Origin: Symmetrospora coprosmae
Lineage: Eukaryota > Basidiomycota > Cystobasidiomycetes > Symmetrosporaceae
Length of the DNA: 64,000 nt
Direction: 5' to 3'
Assembly: GCA_008802785.1 (NCBI GenBank)
Contig: VUYT01000023.1
Span: 245,150-309,149 of the forward strand
Shown here one piece after another: positions 33,283-43,201 of the stretch (the first letter of the stretch is position 1; every line of letters begins with the position of its first letter). Made by a program: the position numbers and the translations under genes. Under the pieces are notes generated by a model that saw only the letters and a list, made by a program, of their open reading frames with translations, searched no databases and was not told where the DNA came from.

Positions 33283-35811
33283 ATGCACGAGCACAATGCG
33301 AGGGACTACAAGCACGCTACGGCGGCCGATTGGTTTGTAGAGAGCTTCAGTACGTGGCCGCTCCCTCGCCCTGCAGCCGACGGGCCATTCGTAGCTGACG
33401 CTTCCTCCTGGCGCCCCGAAAAGTCGGGACGATCGCCTCCCGTCTTCACCCAAAGGTGCACTACCCCGAGGAGGATCCCAACTGGGAGGTCCCTGAGAAG
33501 TACCTCAGGACCAAGGGCAAGCCCGCCGACTCGTGGAAGAGCGAGAAGCCGAACAGGCAGAACAGCCGCAACTCGACTGCCAGCTCTGACACGGTTGTCG
33601 GTGGCGACCAGCCCGCTGAAGGTGCTGCAAAGAACGAGAAGAAGGGAAAGCAGCAGTCCGGCGAGGAGGCTCAGGCTCAAGACCAAGACCAGGATCAGGA
33701 CCAGGAGGCAGGCTCTGGCAATGACCAGTCCGAGGAGGAGGAGGACCCCAATCTCGTCACCTGGTACGGACCCAACGACCCAGCCAACCCGCAAGACTGG
33801 TCCGTCTTCAAGAAGTGCGCAGTCACGGCACAGCTCTGCCTCCTTACCTTCTCCATCTACATTGGATCCGCCATCTACTCGCCTGGATATGAATCGCTAA
33901 ACGAATCTTTCGGCGTTTCCTCCGTCGTCGCCACTCTCGGTCTTACGCTTTTCGTGTTCGGCTGTGAGTAACGGCGTTCTCACCCAAGCAAGTCTTTCAG
34001 ACACCAAGGATCCTCATTCTAATCCACTTGCGTCCTGCGCTCAGACGGCATTGGGCCTCTCTTCCTCTCGCCTCTCTCCGAGATTCCGGCTATTGGACGC
34101 AACCCTCCCTACGTCATCACTCTCCTCATCTTCGTCGTGCTGCAGGCTATTTCCGCCAACGTTACCAACTTTGCCGGCCTCATGGTCTTGCGATTCCTCG
34201 CTGGTTTCATCGGCTCGCCCGTTCTCGCTACCGGTGGAGCCTCCCTCGGAGATCTGTTCTCCCCTAAGACCCGACCTTACGCTATTGGTATCTGGGGTCT
34301 CGCGGCTATCCAAGGACCGGTTCTCGGACCCCTGCTCGGTGGTTTGTGAGTTGTGCATCGCCGAGTCTGTCGAATCGCTGGCCCAGACTGACTTGAGTGC
34401 ACGCCGCCGCACACAGCGCCATCCAGTCCCAGAACACCATGATCAATGAGTCGTGGCGGTGGGCTTTCTATATCCTTCTAGTAAGCAGTTTCGTAGTATC
34501 TGGCAGCTCTATGCAAGCGTCTGATCAAGCCTCCACTCTCCAGTGGCTCGACGGTTTCTGCCTGCTTGTCCTGGCATTCTGCTTCCCGGAGACTTCCTCC
34601 GAGAACATTCTTCTCCGACGGGCCAAGCGACTCCGAAAGCGCACGGGTAACGAGAACCTTCGAAGCCAGGGCGAAATCGACAGCAGCAAGATGACCGCCA
34701 AGGACATTGTCAAGCAGACAATGTGGATGCCACTCTACCTGTCCATCTCGGAGCCCATCTGCTTCAGTCTCAACCTCTACATCGGTCTCGTCTACTCGAT
34801 TCTGTGAGCACCACTCTGCTTGATGCGCGAGTGAGCGTAGCTGACGTGACGCGGGATCAACAGATACGTGTGGATCGAGTCTTTCCAGCTGGTGTTCGTT
34901 CAGATTTATGGCTTCAACCTCGGTCTTAATGGCTGTGCTTACCTGGGTCTGGTAGGTCCTTCTGACCCGAGCCTCGGGCGGGCGCAGAAGATTAATCTCT
35001 GCTTCAATAGGTCGTCGGAGGTGTCCTTGCCTATATCGGCTTTGCTTACTATAACCACCGCGTCACTATCCCGGAGCTGCGCAAGAACAAGGGACAGATT
35101 CAGCCGGAAAGGCGTCTCGTCGTGGCAATGATCGGAGGTATCCTCCTGCCCCTCTGCATCTTCCCCTTCGGCGCGTCCTCTTCGCCTCGCACACACTGGT
35201 CGGCTCCAATCATCTTCAGCTCCTTGTTCGGCGCAGGCGCATTCCTCATCTTCCAGTACGTTGGTCGTCTTGTCCGCTCGCAAAGTCGACATGTCTGACC
35301 CGTCACTGCCTTCTTCACCTTCAGGGGTGTCTGTGAGTATGGATCATGCGGCATCTCGATAGTCGATAGAGGCTGATGACGCATCTCTCGCTAGTGAACT
35401 ACCTCGGAGACGCGTACGCAAGCAAGCAGGCGTCTGTCCTCGCCGGCAACGACTTCTTCAGGTGCGTGTCGTCACCAGGTCGCAAAGGAGCTTGATCACT
35501 GACATGCACAACCACCCTCTCTACACCCGCTGTAGGAGCATGATGGGCGGAGCCTTCCCTCGCAAGTCTCTTCTTGCTCGACATTCACGATTTCTTGCCG
35601 GACTCAGCTGACGAGTCGGCCCTTCTCTTGCTGTCCCACAGTGTTTGCCCCGGCTCTCTTTAACAATCTCGGCGGACCACCCGATTTCCCCGTCCTGTAC
35701 GGGTGTATCTTGCTCGGTGGCCTTACATTAGTCTTCGTGCCGCTGCCTTTCCTTCTGCACCGGTACGGCAAGAAGCTGCGTCAATCGAGCAAGAACGCCA
35801 GCCACATCTGA
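33283..35811 (+). CDS. DHA1-family major facilitator transporter, 608 aa, eleven exons
   Basis: Exons 33283-33349, 33433-33963, 34045-34345, 34417-34480, 34544-34803, 34864-34951, 35011-35255, 35325-35332 (8 nt), 35395-35461, 35536-35561 (26 nt) and 35642-35811 sum in frame to 608 aa. An acidic cytosolic tail of about 150 residues (with QDQDQDQDQE) precedes 12 expected membrane helices. Family marks of fungal drug:H+/polyamine antiporters: VTWYGPNDPANPQDWSVFKK, SPLSEIPAIGRNPPYVITLL, RFLAGFIGSPVLATGGASLG, GPVLGPLLGGF, LNYLGDAYASKQASVLAGND and AFPLFAPALFNNLGGP. The 8-nt exon and a GC-AG intron (C|GCAAGT at 35562) are both needed to recover the last two motifs. The gene is convergent with the Zn2Cys6 gene. 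Substrate unknown. Confidence 0.93.
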
Positions 35812-36105
35812 AGAGGCCAGGCATGTGCGCTTCTCAATCCTATACCCGCCTTGCGCCCGTACTCTCGCACTTAGAATCGCATGCAGAGACCAACTGCCTA
35901 ATTTGAAACAGAATCTACCATGTAGCAAGTATGTTCAGCTCTCTACGCAGAGATTCGAAATCATCTATGTTGCTGTTGCTACGCCTCTCCACCAGGGTTG
36001 TGCCGTTTGCTCTGCAGCGGCGGATCGCGTGAGGGGGATGTCTAGTTGTTGAACCAGCCCGAAGCGCTTGACGGAAAAACGCGCGTGTAGCTTCACACAT
36101 CATCA

Positions 36106-39100
36106 TCATCCAGTCCAAGCGCCAAACACATCCCAGAGCTGTGGAACAACTGACGGCGTAACTGGCTGTGCCTGGGCCCGTGTGTGTTGTAGGCTCGAGC
36201 CAGGCTGCAGGCCACTCAAGCCAGCGAAAAAGTGCCAATCCAGGGCGGCCGCAGGCTCCGAAGCTGTGTCGTTTTGTGTCTGCCCATCAGCATCCAGTCC
36301 TCCCGAGACCAGAGCGTCGCCGACCAGCTGCTGGTTGCCATGTGGTCCTCCTCTTCGCGCTTGCTCCGGGTCCCCGTTGTGGTCATCGCCGCCGGGCAGC
36401 CCTGCCATACCGGTACCAGCATGACGCACCAACGAGACTGATGCGACAGCCTTGCTCAAGATTGACACGTACTCGAGGAGGGGAGTGTCATCTGGGCTGT
36501 GCTGCCGTCGGCGCACCACTGCACGACAGTCCGCAATGGTCTGCGTCAAGACCTCGGTGCTGAGGGTGTGTATGTGTTGGCTCAACTGCGAGAGAGAAGG
36601 TCAATACAAGTGTCGGCAGATTGCTTCACACAGCGCTAGCACCGCTGTGACATCCACCGAGAGACGCACCATGGCTACCCCAGGCAGAGCAGATGCCGAC
36701 ATGCTCGCAAACATGCTGCCAACTTCAGTGATGGTGTCGACATCGGCCTGCCAGTCGACGGCGGCGCCATCTAGGTCGATCTTGTGCAGCACAGCCAGGA
36801 GGACGGCTGTGATGGCACTCCAGGCATAGCGGCAGATGACGACTGCACGCTCGGGCTCAGATCAATATCCATGCGCAGGCAAGGCGATCTTGGCGTCGAA
36901 GAACACTCACTGGTCGCAGGTCGGACATCAACGAGCCCGCCATCTGCAATGTGATCTTGAAGCTCTGGCCTGCAAAGCCAGCGTAGCGTTGCCTGCCCGC
37001 TTTCCACCACGATGTCAAAGTGCTTTGCGAATGAAGGGTCGGTAATGCCCTTGACTGCGAGGCAGCGGTGTAGGCGAATTTGCACGTTGAAGATGCCTAG
37101 CTTGCCGAGACAAGCTGGAAGTTCACAGGAGACGTCAGTGCGACGCCGCTTGACTTGCTGACCTCAACGTCGAAGACGCCGCGCTCACCTAGCCATATCT
37201 CTTGCTCGAAGGAAGGTTGTGTGCACGGCTGTCGATTGCCCAACCAGCGGGCGTATTCTTCGCACGCTTCCTGCACTTGCCGGACCCGCGAGGAATAGAC
37301 AGCAACGGAGATCTGGAACTCTGGCTCGTCTAGGCTGACTTGGTACCGGCGCAGACGACCGATCTTGCTCCGCAGCAGAATGGCGCTCCCAGGTGTTCTG
37401 CAAGGTATCTCAGTGAGCGCACCGGTCTCCGCCATCAGAAAGACGATCGTGTCGCACCCACATGATGAGCGCGCTGGGTGGCTGGAGTGAAGTGCCCTGG
37501 AACGCGACATCTTCGACGTCCAGCTCGGTCTCACTCAGGCTACGCGGCTCTTGCACTGGCATCTCGTAAGCGAGAATGTGCCTGACGTGGCCTGAATGAT
37601 AGGAAGCAACCGTTTCGTCGAAAGAGACAAGCTCACACCTGTACAAGCGGAGTGATAGGGTCACTTAGTAGCGATCGAAGCACGCCTGGTCACCACAGCG
37701 AGCCTGGGCTCACCACAGGCGGATTGGCAGCTCGCTTGCAAGGAGCGAACCGTACGGTAACGACTTATCGCGAAAGTTTCTCCGTAAGAGCGGAGATCGC
37801 AGCTCGTGGAGTCTGAGAGTCTGTGACAGCGGGAGCTCGTTTCAGCCGCGTCTGCTTGCCTACTTGATCGGGTATAGTATGAAATCGACGCGCTCACAAT
37901 TGCTGCTCTGAACGCTTGCGATAGGTGCGCGTTGTGCGGATCGCTCCGATTACGAAGACACATGAATGTCTGAACGGTCCGGATCTGCGGTGTTGAGTGC
38001 CAACCTGACATCTACGAAGGAGCAAAGTCGAGGTTGCGGTGAGATCAGGTTCAGGCGTTCGTGAACGGCACGGTATATGGAACTCACGTCCAGACAAGCC
38101 AGTGCTATCTCCGCCAAAGCTTGGCTGACCCCAGCATAGCCGGGGCGATGGGCTGCTGGGACAGCCAGCAGGCTGGCATAGAGAGCGAGCCAGGCCGGAT
38201 CCACAAGGTGGAGCTGATCGTCGAGCAGGGCCCAGAAGGCAGCAGACTCGCGGAGCAGTGCAGGCTGGTGCACGATGTACATGGTCAAGCGAAGGGTGCT
38301 GAAGTGGCCACGAAGCAGGTTCTCGGCATGGTACTGTGAGGCGAGGAGGCTCCTGAGCCCGGTCGCTGCGTGCCATGGCGTCTTGCTCCGCAGCCAGGGC
38401 AGAGGGCTTGTCAGATATGCAGGCGAGACAGTATCGTGCTCATTCAGTATAGAGCTGAGGGCGAAACCCTCAAGACTTTGGGTGAGATCCCTCTCCAGGC
38501 TCGGCGGGAGACCGGCGTGCAATGGCTTGATATCCTCCAGAACCGCGGCTTGGGTAACCTGATCCAGTGCGGAGCTGGTCTCATGCAGGTAGCTCAACTG
38601 CTCTTCTTTCTTTGAGTGGCTGTACGACAGGACGGTCGACTTGGTCCAGGGTGCGCGCCGGTCCTCCGAAGAAGCGACCTCTGCCCTTTCGGTCCGCAGG
38701 TCGCCCAAGACAATGCCTTGCCGCAGCTCGCGAACGGACTCGGATAGGCGCAGTAGGGCTGTATTGGTCTCGGCGGCGAACTGCTGGAAAGCGGCTTGGG
38801 AAACGGCATGGCCGCTTAGCGTACAAAGCAGGGCGAGGATAGAAGGGAAGCCCGACGGATATCTCGTCAGTAGCGGGGCACGCTCTGTCTGTCGGGGAGA
38901 CAGGCTCACTAGTCGACAGGGCCCGGCGGCTCGTCGTACCAGATGCACGCCTTTGCCGCGGTGGAGACGCCCTCAAGCTCGTCAGACGTACGGAGCCTCT
39001 AGATCTCGCCGCGAATGCCGTGTGTTCTCTCGCTCACCTCGGGCTGGCCGCGAGTTACACACCCCGCGCAAGGCTTGGTGCGAGAGCACTGCCAAGATCC

Positions 39101-39350
39101 CCGTCGCTCAGCGGTCGCCTCGGCCACCGTTATACGCGAGCGATGTCGGGCGGGGCTCACCTTGATCTTCCTTTGCGGAAGGCCCGCTTGGAAGGCATCA
39201 GGCAGATGCAAAGGTGCTACGACGCAGCTACGCTCGAGCGCAGACCTACTTCCTCTGACACGCTATGCACGTCTCCTGCTTCCGGCGCTTGTTTGCCCTC
39301 GAGCTCGCGCTCTCGCCGGCCTCGAGCTCATTCACATCTGACTGCGACAT
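36106..39350 (-). CDS. Zn2Cys6 fungal-specific transcription factor, 797 aa, twelve exons
   Basis: Exons 39350-39250, 39170-39161 (10 nt), 39088-39038, 38950-38910, 38814-38088, 38011-37898, 37820-37714, 37638-37462, 37397-37189, 37114-36911, 36842-36670 and 36585-36106 sum to 2394 nt in frame. The DNA-binding cluster is CIACQRKKIKCSRTKP, then CAGCVTRGQPEAC (C-x2-C-x6-C-x5-C-x2-C-x8-C), built from four exons. A short helical stretch (LLRLSESVRELRQGI) could dimerise. The fungal_trans middle region includes STPQIRTVQTFMCLRNRSDP, FRAAITLRLHELRSP and IRLWCELVSFDETV. The acceptor of exon 5 (GCTAAG) is the weakest splice site. It is divergent from the acyltransferase candidate across 186 bp, with two CGG-N3-CCG sites between them. 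Target genes are unknown. Confidence 0.85.
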
Positions 39351-39469
39351 GTTGGGGTCGTGGAGCAAGCGGCAATTGCAATGAAGCGGTTCTGATGCAT
39401 AGCCGGCTGTCCTCGCGAGTGGTAGTTACCGGGCTCTTAAGCTTTCGAGCTCAACTCATCTCATCTCAT

Positions 39470-39488
39470 CGGAGTCCGTCGGAGTCCG
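39470..39488. promoter_or_regulatory. Two tandem CGG-N3-CCG elements in a divergent promoter
   Basis: CGGAGTCCG occurs at 39470-39478 and again at 39480-39488, a 10-bp period. Inverted CGG triplets with a short spacer are the classic target of dimeric Zn2Cys6 proteins. The site lies 120 bp from the Zn2Cys6 start (39350) and about 50 bp from the acyltransferase start (39537). A CTCAT triplet run (39454-39469) precedes it. The same 9-mer recurs upstream of the GH3 gene. Confidence 0.55.
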
Positions 39489-39536
39489 AGCTTCCGTTGC
39501 GCCTACCCCTGCCTTCGCACAACTTGGGGACGCAAT

Positions 39537-40856
39537 ATGTCGGCCTTCTCGATGAAGTGGAAACCCGACGCCGGCGAGATGGCAAAGGAGCGTGAAGCTG
39601 TTGTTCGTGAAGCAATGAGCGGGCATCCTTCAGGTCCACCGAGAATGGACGGAGCAGCTCCGTCGAGACCCTTATTGGGACCCATCCCTGGCATCCTACC
39701 GCCCAGAAGGGTGGAGGAGGAGACCCAGCGCTCTGAAAGGAACGACGCAGCGCCCTACTCGTTCAACATGAATTGGCGTCCGCCGCCGGTTGACGACAAG
39801 GAGTCGCCAGCTCGGCCCATACCGGCACCGACATCCTCCAACGCGGCTGTTCCCGACAGAGACCCAAGGCAGCGCCGCTTCCGCGCCTCTCTCTGCGCTA
39901 CGTCGCTAGAAGTCGCCTGCCTCGCCGATGGAGGCGCTCTCAGCTGTACGAGCCCTTCAGGCATGGTGTGCTGCCTCGAGCGCATGGCCGACAGCCGCTG
40001 GGGTGTTCAGATCCATCCCAGTCGCGCACGCCTTTCACGCGAGGAGACGCACGACATGGCTCGTGCGTTATATGCCTGTGCATACGCTGTGATGGCTAGC
40101 CCGCACCAACCGGGATACATCCAGCTCGAGCACGCAGACAAGTCCACAAACCTCGAGAACGCCCTGGCAATCTTTGGCCCGCCTGCGGACCTCTCCATGT
40201 CCATCACCTCATCCGTCGTGCTTCAGCTCTTCGCGCTAGCCGATGCTCGCTTCGCCTGCGTTCCTGCACCCTACGTAGCTACGACGTCGTTCCGCAGCGG
40301 TATTCAGCCCACTTCCCATCCGCTGCGAGTGCCCGTGCCGCAGGGCGAGCTGTATAGCCGGTGGGATGCATCCATCAGTGACTACGTCGTTCTCACGGGC
40401 AGCCGGGAGAAGCACCAACTCGAGATCACTGCGGGACCCAGGGGGCAGAGGCCGGATACGGAGAATGTTTTGACAGCAAGAGTCGACTGGCTCCTGGAGG
40501 CGTCTGGAGTGGCAGGTCAGGAGAGCGATGACTATGATAGGGGTGAGCAATGCTGCCGGTATACCGGCGTGTGTTGCCTTGCTGAAGCGCCGTCTCCCCC
40601 AGAACTTGTCGTGGAGGCAATCTCCGAGAAGCATGACGACGAGATCCAACGAGCCTGCTTAAAGTCTCTCGTCCACTACCTCCTCATCGACGAACCGCGC
40701 ACCAGGAGGATCGTCTGCAGCATTCCTGCGAAGGCCAAGTCCGAACCTTCTGTCGAGGCCATACTAGCTGGCCTGGGCTTCCAGCCGGAGTCAGGTGTGG
40801 ACAACAAGTACACTCTACGACGCAATGCCTTCTGGCAGCGCGTCAGTTCGCTTTAG
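39537..40856 (+). CDS. Siderophore-type N-acyltransferase candidate (GNAT/AlcB-like), 419-439 aa
   Basis: The open frame is 439 codons. A 60-nt GTGAGC...CCCCCAG intron (40543-40602, branch GCTGAAG) is probably removed, giving 419 aa and deleting a Cys-rich insert. The C-terminal part is the basis of the call. LKSLVHYLLIDEPRTRRIVC, then EAILAGLGFQPES and YTLRRNAFW, follow the pattern of hydroxamate siderophore acyltransferases of the IucB/AlcB/SidF type (D-P-R-x-R-R-I/V-V, then G-F, then a final F-W/F-F). The middle part (HDMARALYACAYAVM) also fits. The N-terminal 100 residues are polar with two WKPDAGEM / NWRPPPVDD-like repeats (MKWKPD, MNWRPP). No other siderophore gene is visible here. Another GNAT substrate is possible. 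Confidence 0.5.
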   Translation: MSAFSMKWKPDAGEMAKEREAVVREAMSGHPSGPPRMDGAAPSRPLLGPIPGILPPRRVEEETQRSERNDAAPYSFNMNWRPPPVDDKESPARPIPAPTSSNAAVPDRDPRQRRFRASLCATSLEVACLADGGALSCTSPSGMVCCLERMADSRWGVQIHPSRARLSREETHDMARALYACAYAVMASPHQPGYIQLEHADKSTNLENALAIFGPPADLSMSITSSVVLQLFALADARFACVPAPYVATTSFRSGIQPTSHPLRVPVPQGELYSRWDASISDYVVLTGSREKHQLEITAGPRGQRPDTENVLTARVDWLLEASGVAGQESDDYDRGEQCCRYTGVCCLAEAPSPPELVVEAISEKHDDEIQRACLKSLVHYLLIDEPRTRRIVCSIPAKAKSEPSVEAILAGLGFQPESGVDNKYTLRRNAFWQRVSSL

Positions 40857-41154
40857 ATTGTGCTGTGCACTCCGTCAGATGAGACCGCCATTTCAGCCTC
40901 CGCTCAGCCAAACAGCATCGTCGCCTTGCAACGGTCGTTGAGTCGTCAAGATCTGCGGGATTCAGCGGAACTCCACTAGCCGGAAGGCCCCCGGCCGTCT
41001 TCGTGGCGCTTCCTCTCGTTCTTATCGACCGCATGCTGCCCGGCCCGGCTTCGGCACTTCTGGTCGCGCCGCAGCACCCTCGTCAGCTCCCGCTTCCAAG
41101 CTGCGCTTCTGCATCTCACCAACCTCGCTCGTAGACGCAGTCGCAGTCGCATCC
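40857..41154. other. Intergenic, 298 bp
   Basis: This is the 3' flank of the acyltransferase candidate and the promoter of the next gene on the same strand. Nothing recognised. Confidence 0.4.
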
Positions 41155-42929
41155 ATGCATCTGCGCAGCCTCCTGGCTGTTCTCACACTCGTTTATCACC
41201 TTGCTGGCCTTGGGTGAGGGGTCCAGTCACTGATCATTCTGCTGACCAGCCCGGACTCAGTAAGCTGACTACGCGACTCGGCGTGGTCAGAGTACATGCG
41301 CAAACCACGGCCGCGACTTCCGATGCGGCAATATCTTATGGAGGAGCCTGGAGTGAGCGGCAGCTTACATCGAGCTCCTCTGCTCGTGCCTCAGCTAAGC
41401 GCGCCTCCTCATCGCCTCGTATAGCGTTGACAGAAGGCAAGGCCTCGCACATCACTTCCGAAACTGGCTCGACCGCCACCTTCACCTTTACCGTGCGTCT
41501 TATCCTCTCCTCAAGCAGGCTGGATAGCCAATTGAATGCCATGTATGGATCCACAGGGCACATCCGTCCGGTTCCGCTCGACACGAAGCAGCACGCAGGG
41601 TATAGAGCGCATCACTCTCGACGGCTAGAGTTCGCCCGTGGACTGCTCATGGCCGGACGCGAGCGTGTCTTGGGCGACCGTGACGGTCTTCCAACGGGAC
41701 AACCTGCCCAACACGCGGCACACGCTCGTCTTTGAAAAGACATCCGACATCAGCAAGGTTGCCGTCGTCTGGTGAGCATGGCTTCGTCACATTGCGGATT
41801 GTGGCATGGAACTGATGTACATTGCCATTTAGGGATTTCATCTACGACACGCAGGTCGCCGCGGTGGCGCAAAGACCGACTACCAGGGACCTCCCTGCTC
41901 CCGCGACCTCTTCAACAGTGAGACCGTCTGCGGCAGCTACGAGCGAGAGCAGCGCGCTTCTCTTGCAGTCGCCAACCTCCTCTCCTCCCGCTCCGATCCA
42001 GTCTTCGTCGTCAGCATCTGCAAATTCGGCAGCGGTCGCGGTCACCTCAGCGTCTTCGTCATCTGAGAGCAGTTATGGACGAGACACAACGATCATCCCG
42101 CCGACACCAACAGCGTCTTCGATCGTGTCGTCAGCCGCGCTAGACAATACAACGCAAGCCACGGGCCAGGCTCCCATCAGCGCTGAGCCAGTCTCAGCGA
42201 ATGCGACTGCCGCGGGGCAGAATGGAGGGACGGCGGCATCTCCTGTAGCCACAAGTACAGCGAGTGTGGGCGTACAAGCGGAAGTGGAGGACGACAACAA
42301 GAGCAGCAACAGCCTCACGGTCGGCCTGGGCGCAGGCGCAGGAGCCCTGGCCTGCATTCTTGCCGTCCTCCTCGTTCTGCTTTGTCTGCGCAAGCGCAGG
42401 CAACGACCTTGGCACGACGAGCGGGGCGCAGTCATGCTCGATGATGGATCCCCGTCGCTCGCTTCTTTCCGCAGGGCCGCTATGCCGGGTGGGAACGCGA
42501 TGCAGCAGATTAGGGTAGGAGGAGAGGCTGTCTCTATCTTCTCAAATCGGACTCTGGATGCATCGGAGGCGACGCACGCATCTTCGAGTGCCCCCACGCC
42601 GGCGCAGGAGTATGCGAGGATAGCCATGCTGCAGGTCGCGGGGAGTGGGACGCGCACAGAGGATGCAGGTGCGTTCAGGCATTACATCTCGCCAAGATCA
42701 GGCAGGACCTGCCTAATAATGTTCATCCTCTGCCTGCCCAGATGAACCGCCAGTACCTTCGGGCCGCAGCATGCGCCCACCAACGTACATTTCTATTTCT
42801 ACATTGGATGCACGGCAGCAGCGTCATGCAGTACCCTTGCCAGGCCAATTTGGCGTGTACGTGGAGGGCGCATCCCGCTCGATCTTTGAGAAGGGCGGAG
42901 AGAAGGGACGACGGCCGATGTCGACGTAG
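41155..42929 (+). pseudogene. Single-pass membrane protein gene interrupted by one in-frame TAG (472-codon frame)
   Basis: Exons 41155-41213, 41291-41352, 41434-41492, 41557-41771, 41833-42668 and 42742-42929 sum to 473 codons. The first exon is a signal peptide (MHLRSLLAVLTLVYHLAGLG). The lumenal domain is the sugar-binding-like fold common in fungal membrane proteins: ISYGGAWKGKASHITSETGS, TATFTFTGTSVRFRSTRSS, IERITLDG, then WATVTVFQRDNLPNTRHTLV and DFIYDT. A Ser/Thr-rich stalk, one membrane helix (GAGALACILAVLLVLLCLRK) and a cytosolic tail follow. Codon 84, directly after ITLDG, is TAG (41626-41628), while the frame is open and homologous on both sides. No splice site removes it. It may be a fresh pseudogene, a readthrough stop or a base-calling error; all other parts look intact. 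Confidence 0.65.
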
Positions 42930-43201
42930 AGGCTAGGGCAGGGCTTCAAAGGGTTTTCGTATGTTCTGCAGTCTCAGCAATACCCCTCTGTGCAGGCTGC
43001 CGTACGCAACGCGGATCCTGATGGCATCATTTCGCAGCTCATGACTCCATCACGTTTCACGCGTCCAGCTCTTTCGCTCTCGCTCTCGCTCTTGCCATTG
43101 CCCTCAGGACAGCGCACAGAGCAGACCGAGCGCGTCCAGTGTGCGCGCAACCAGAGGCTCCCGCGCCAATTGAAGGATCTCATCTTCTCAGACAGGCTGC
43201 C

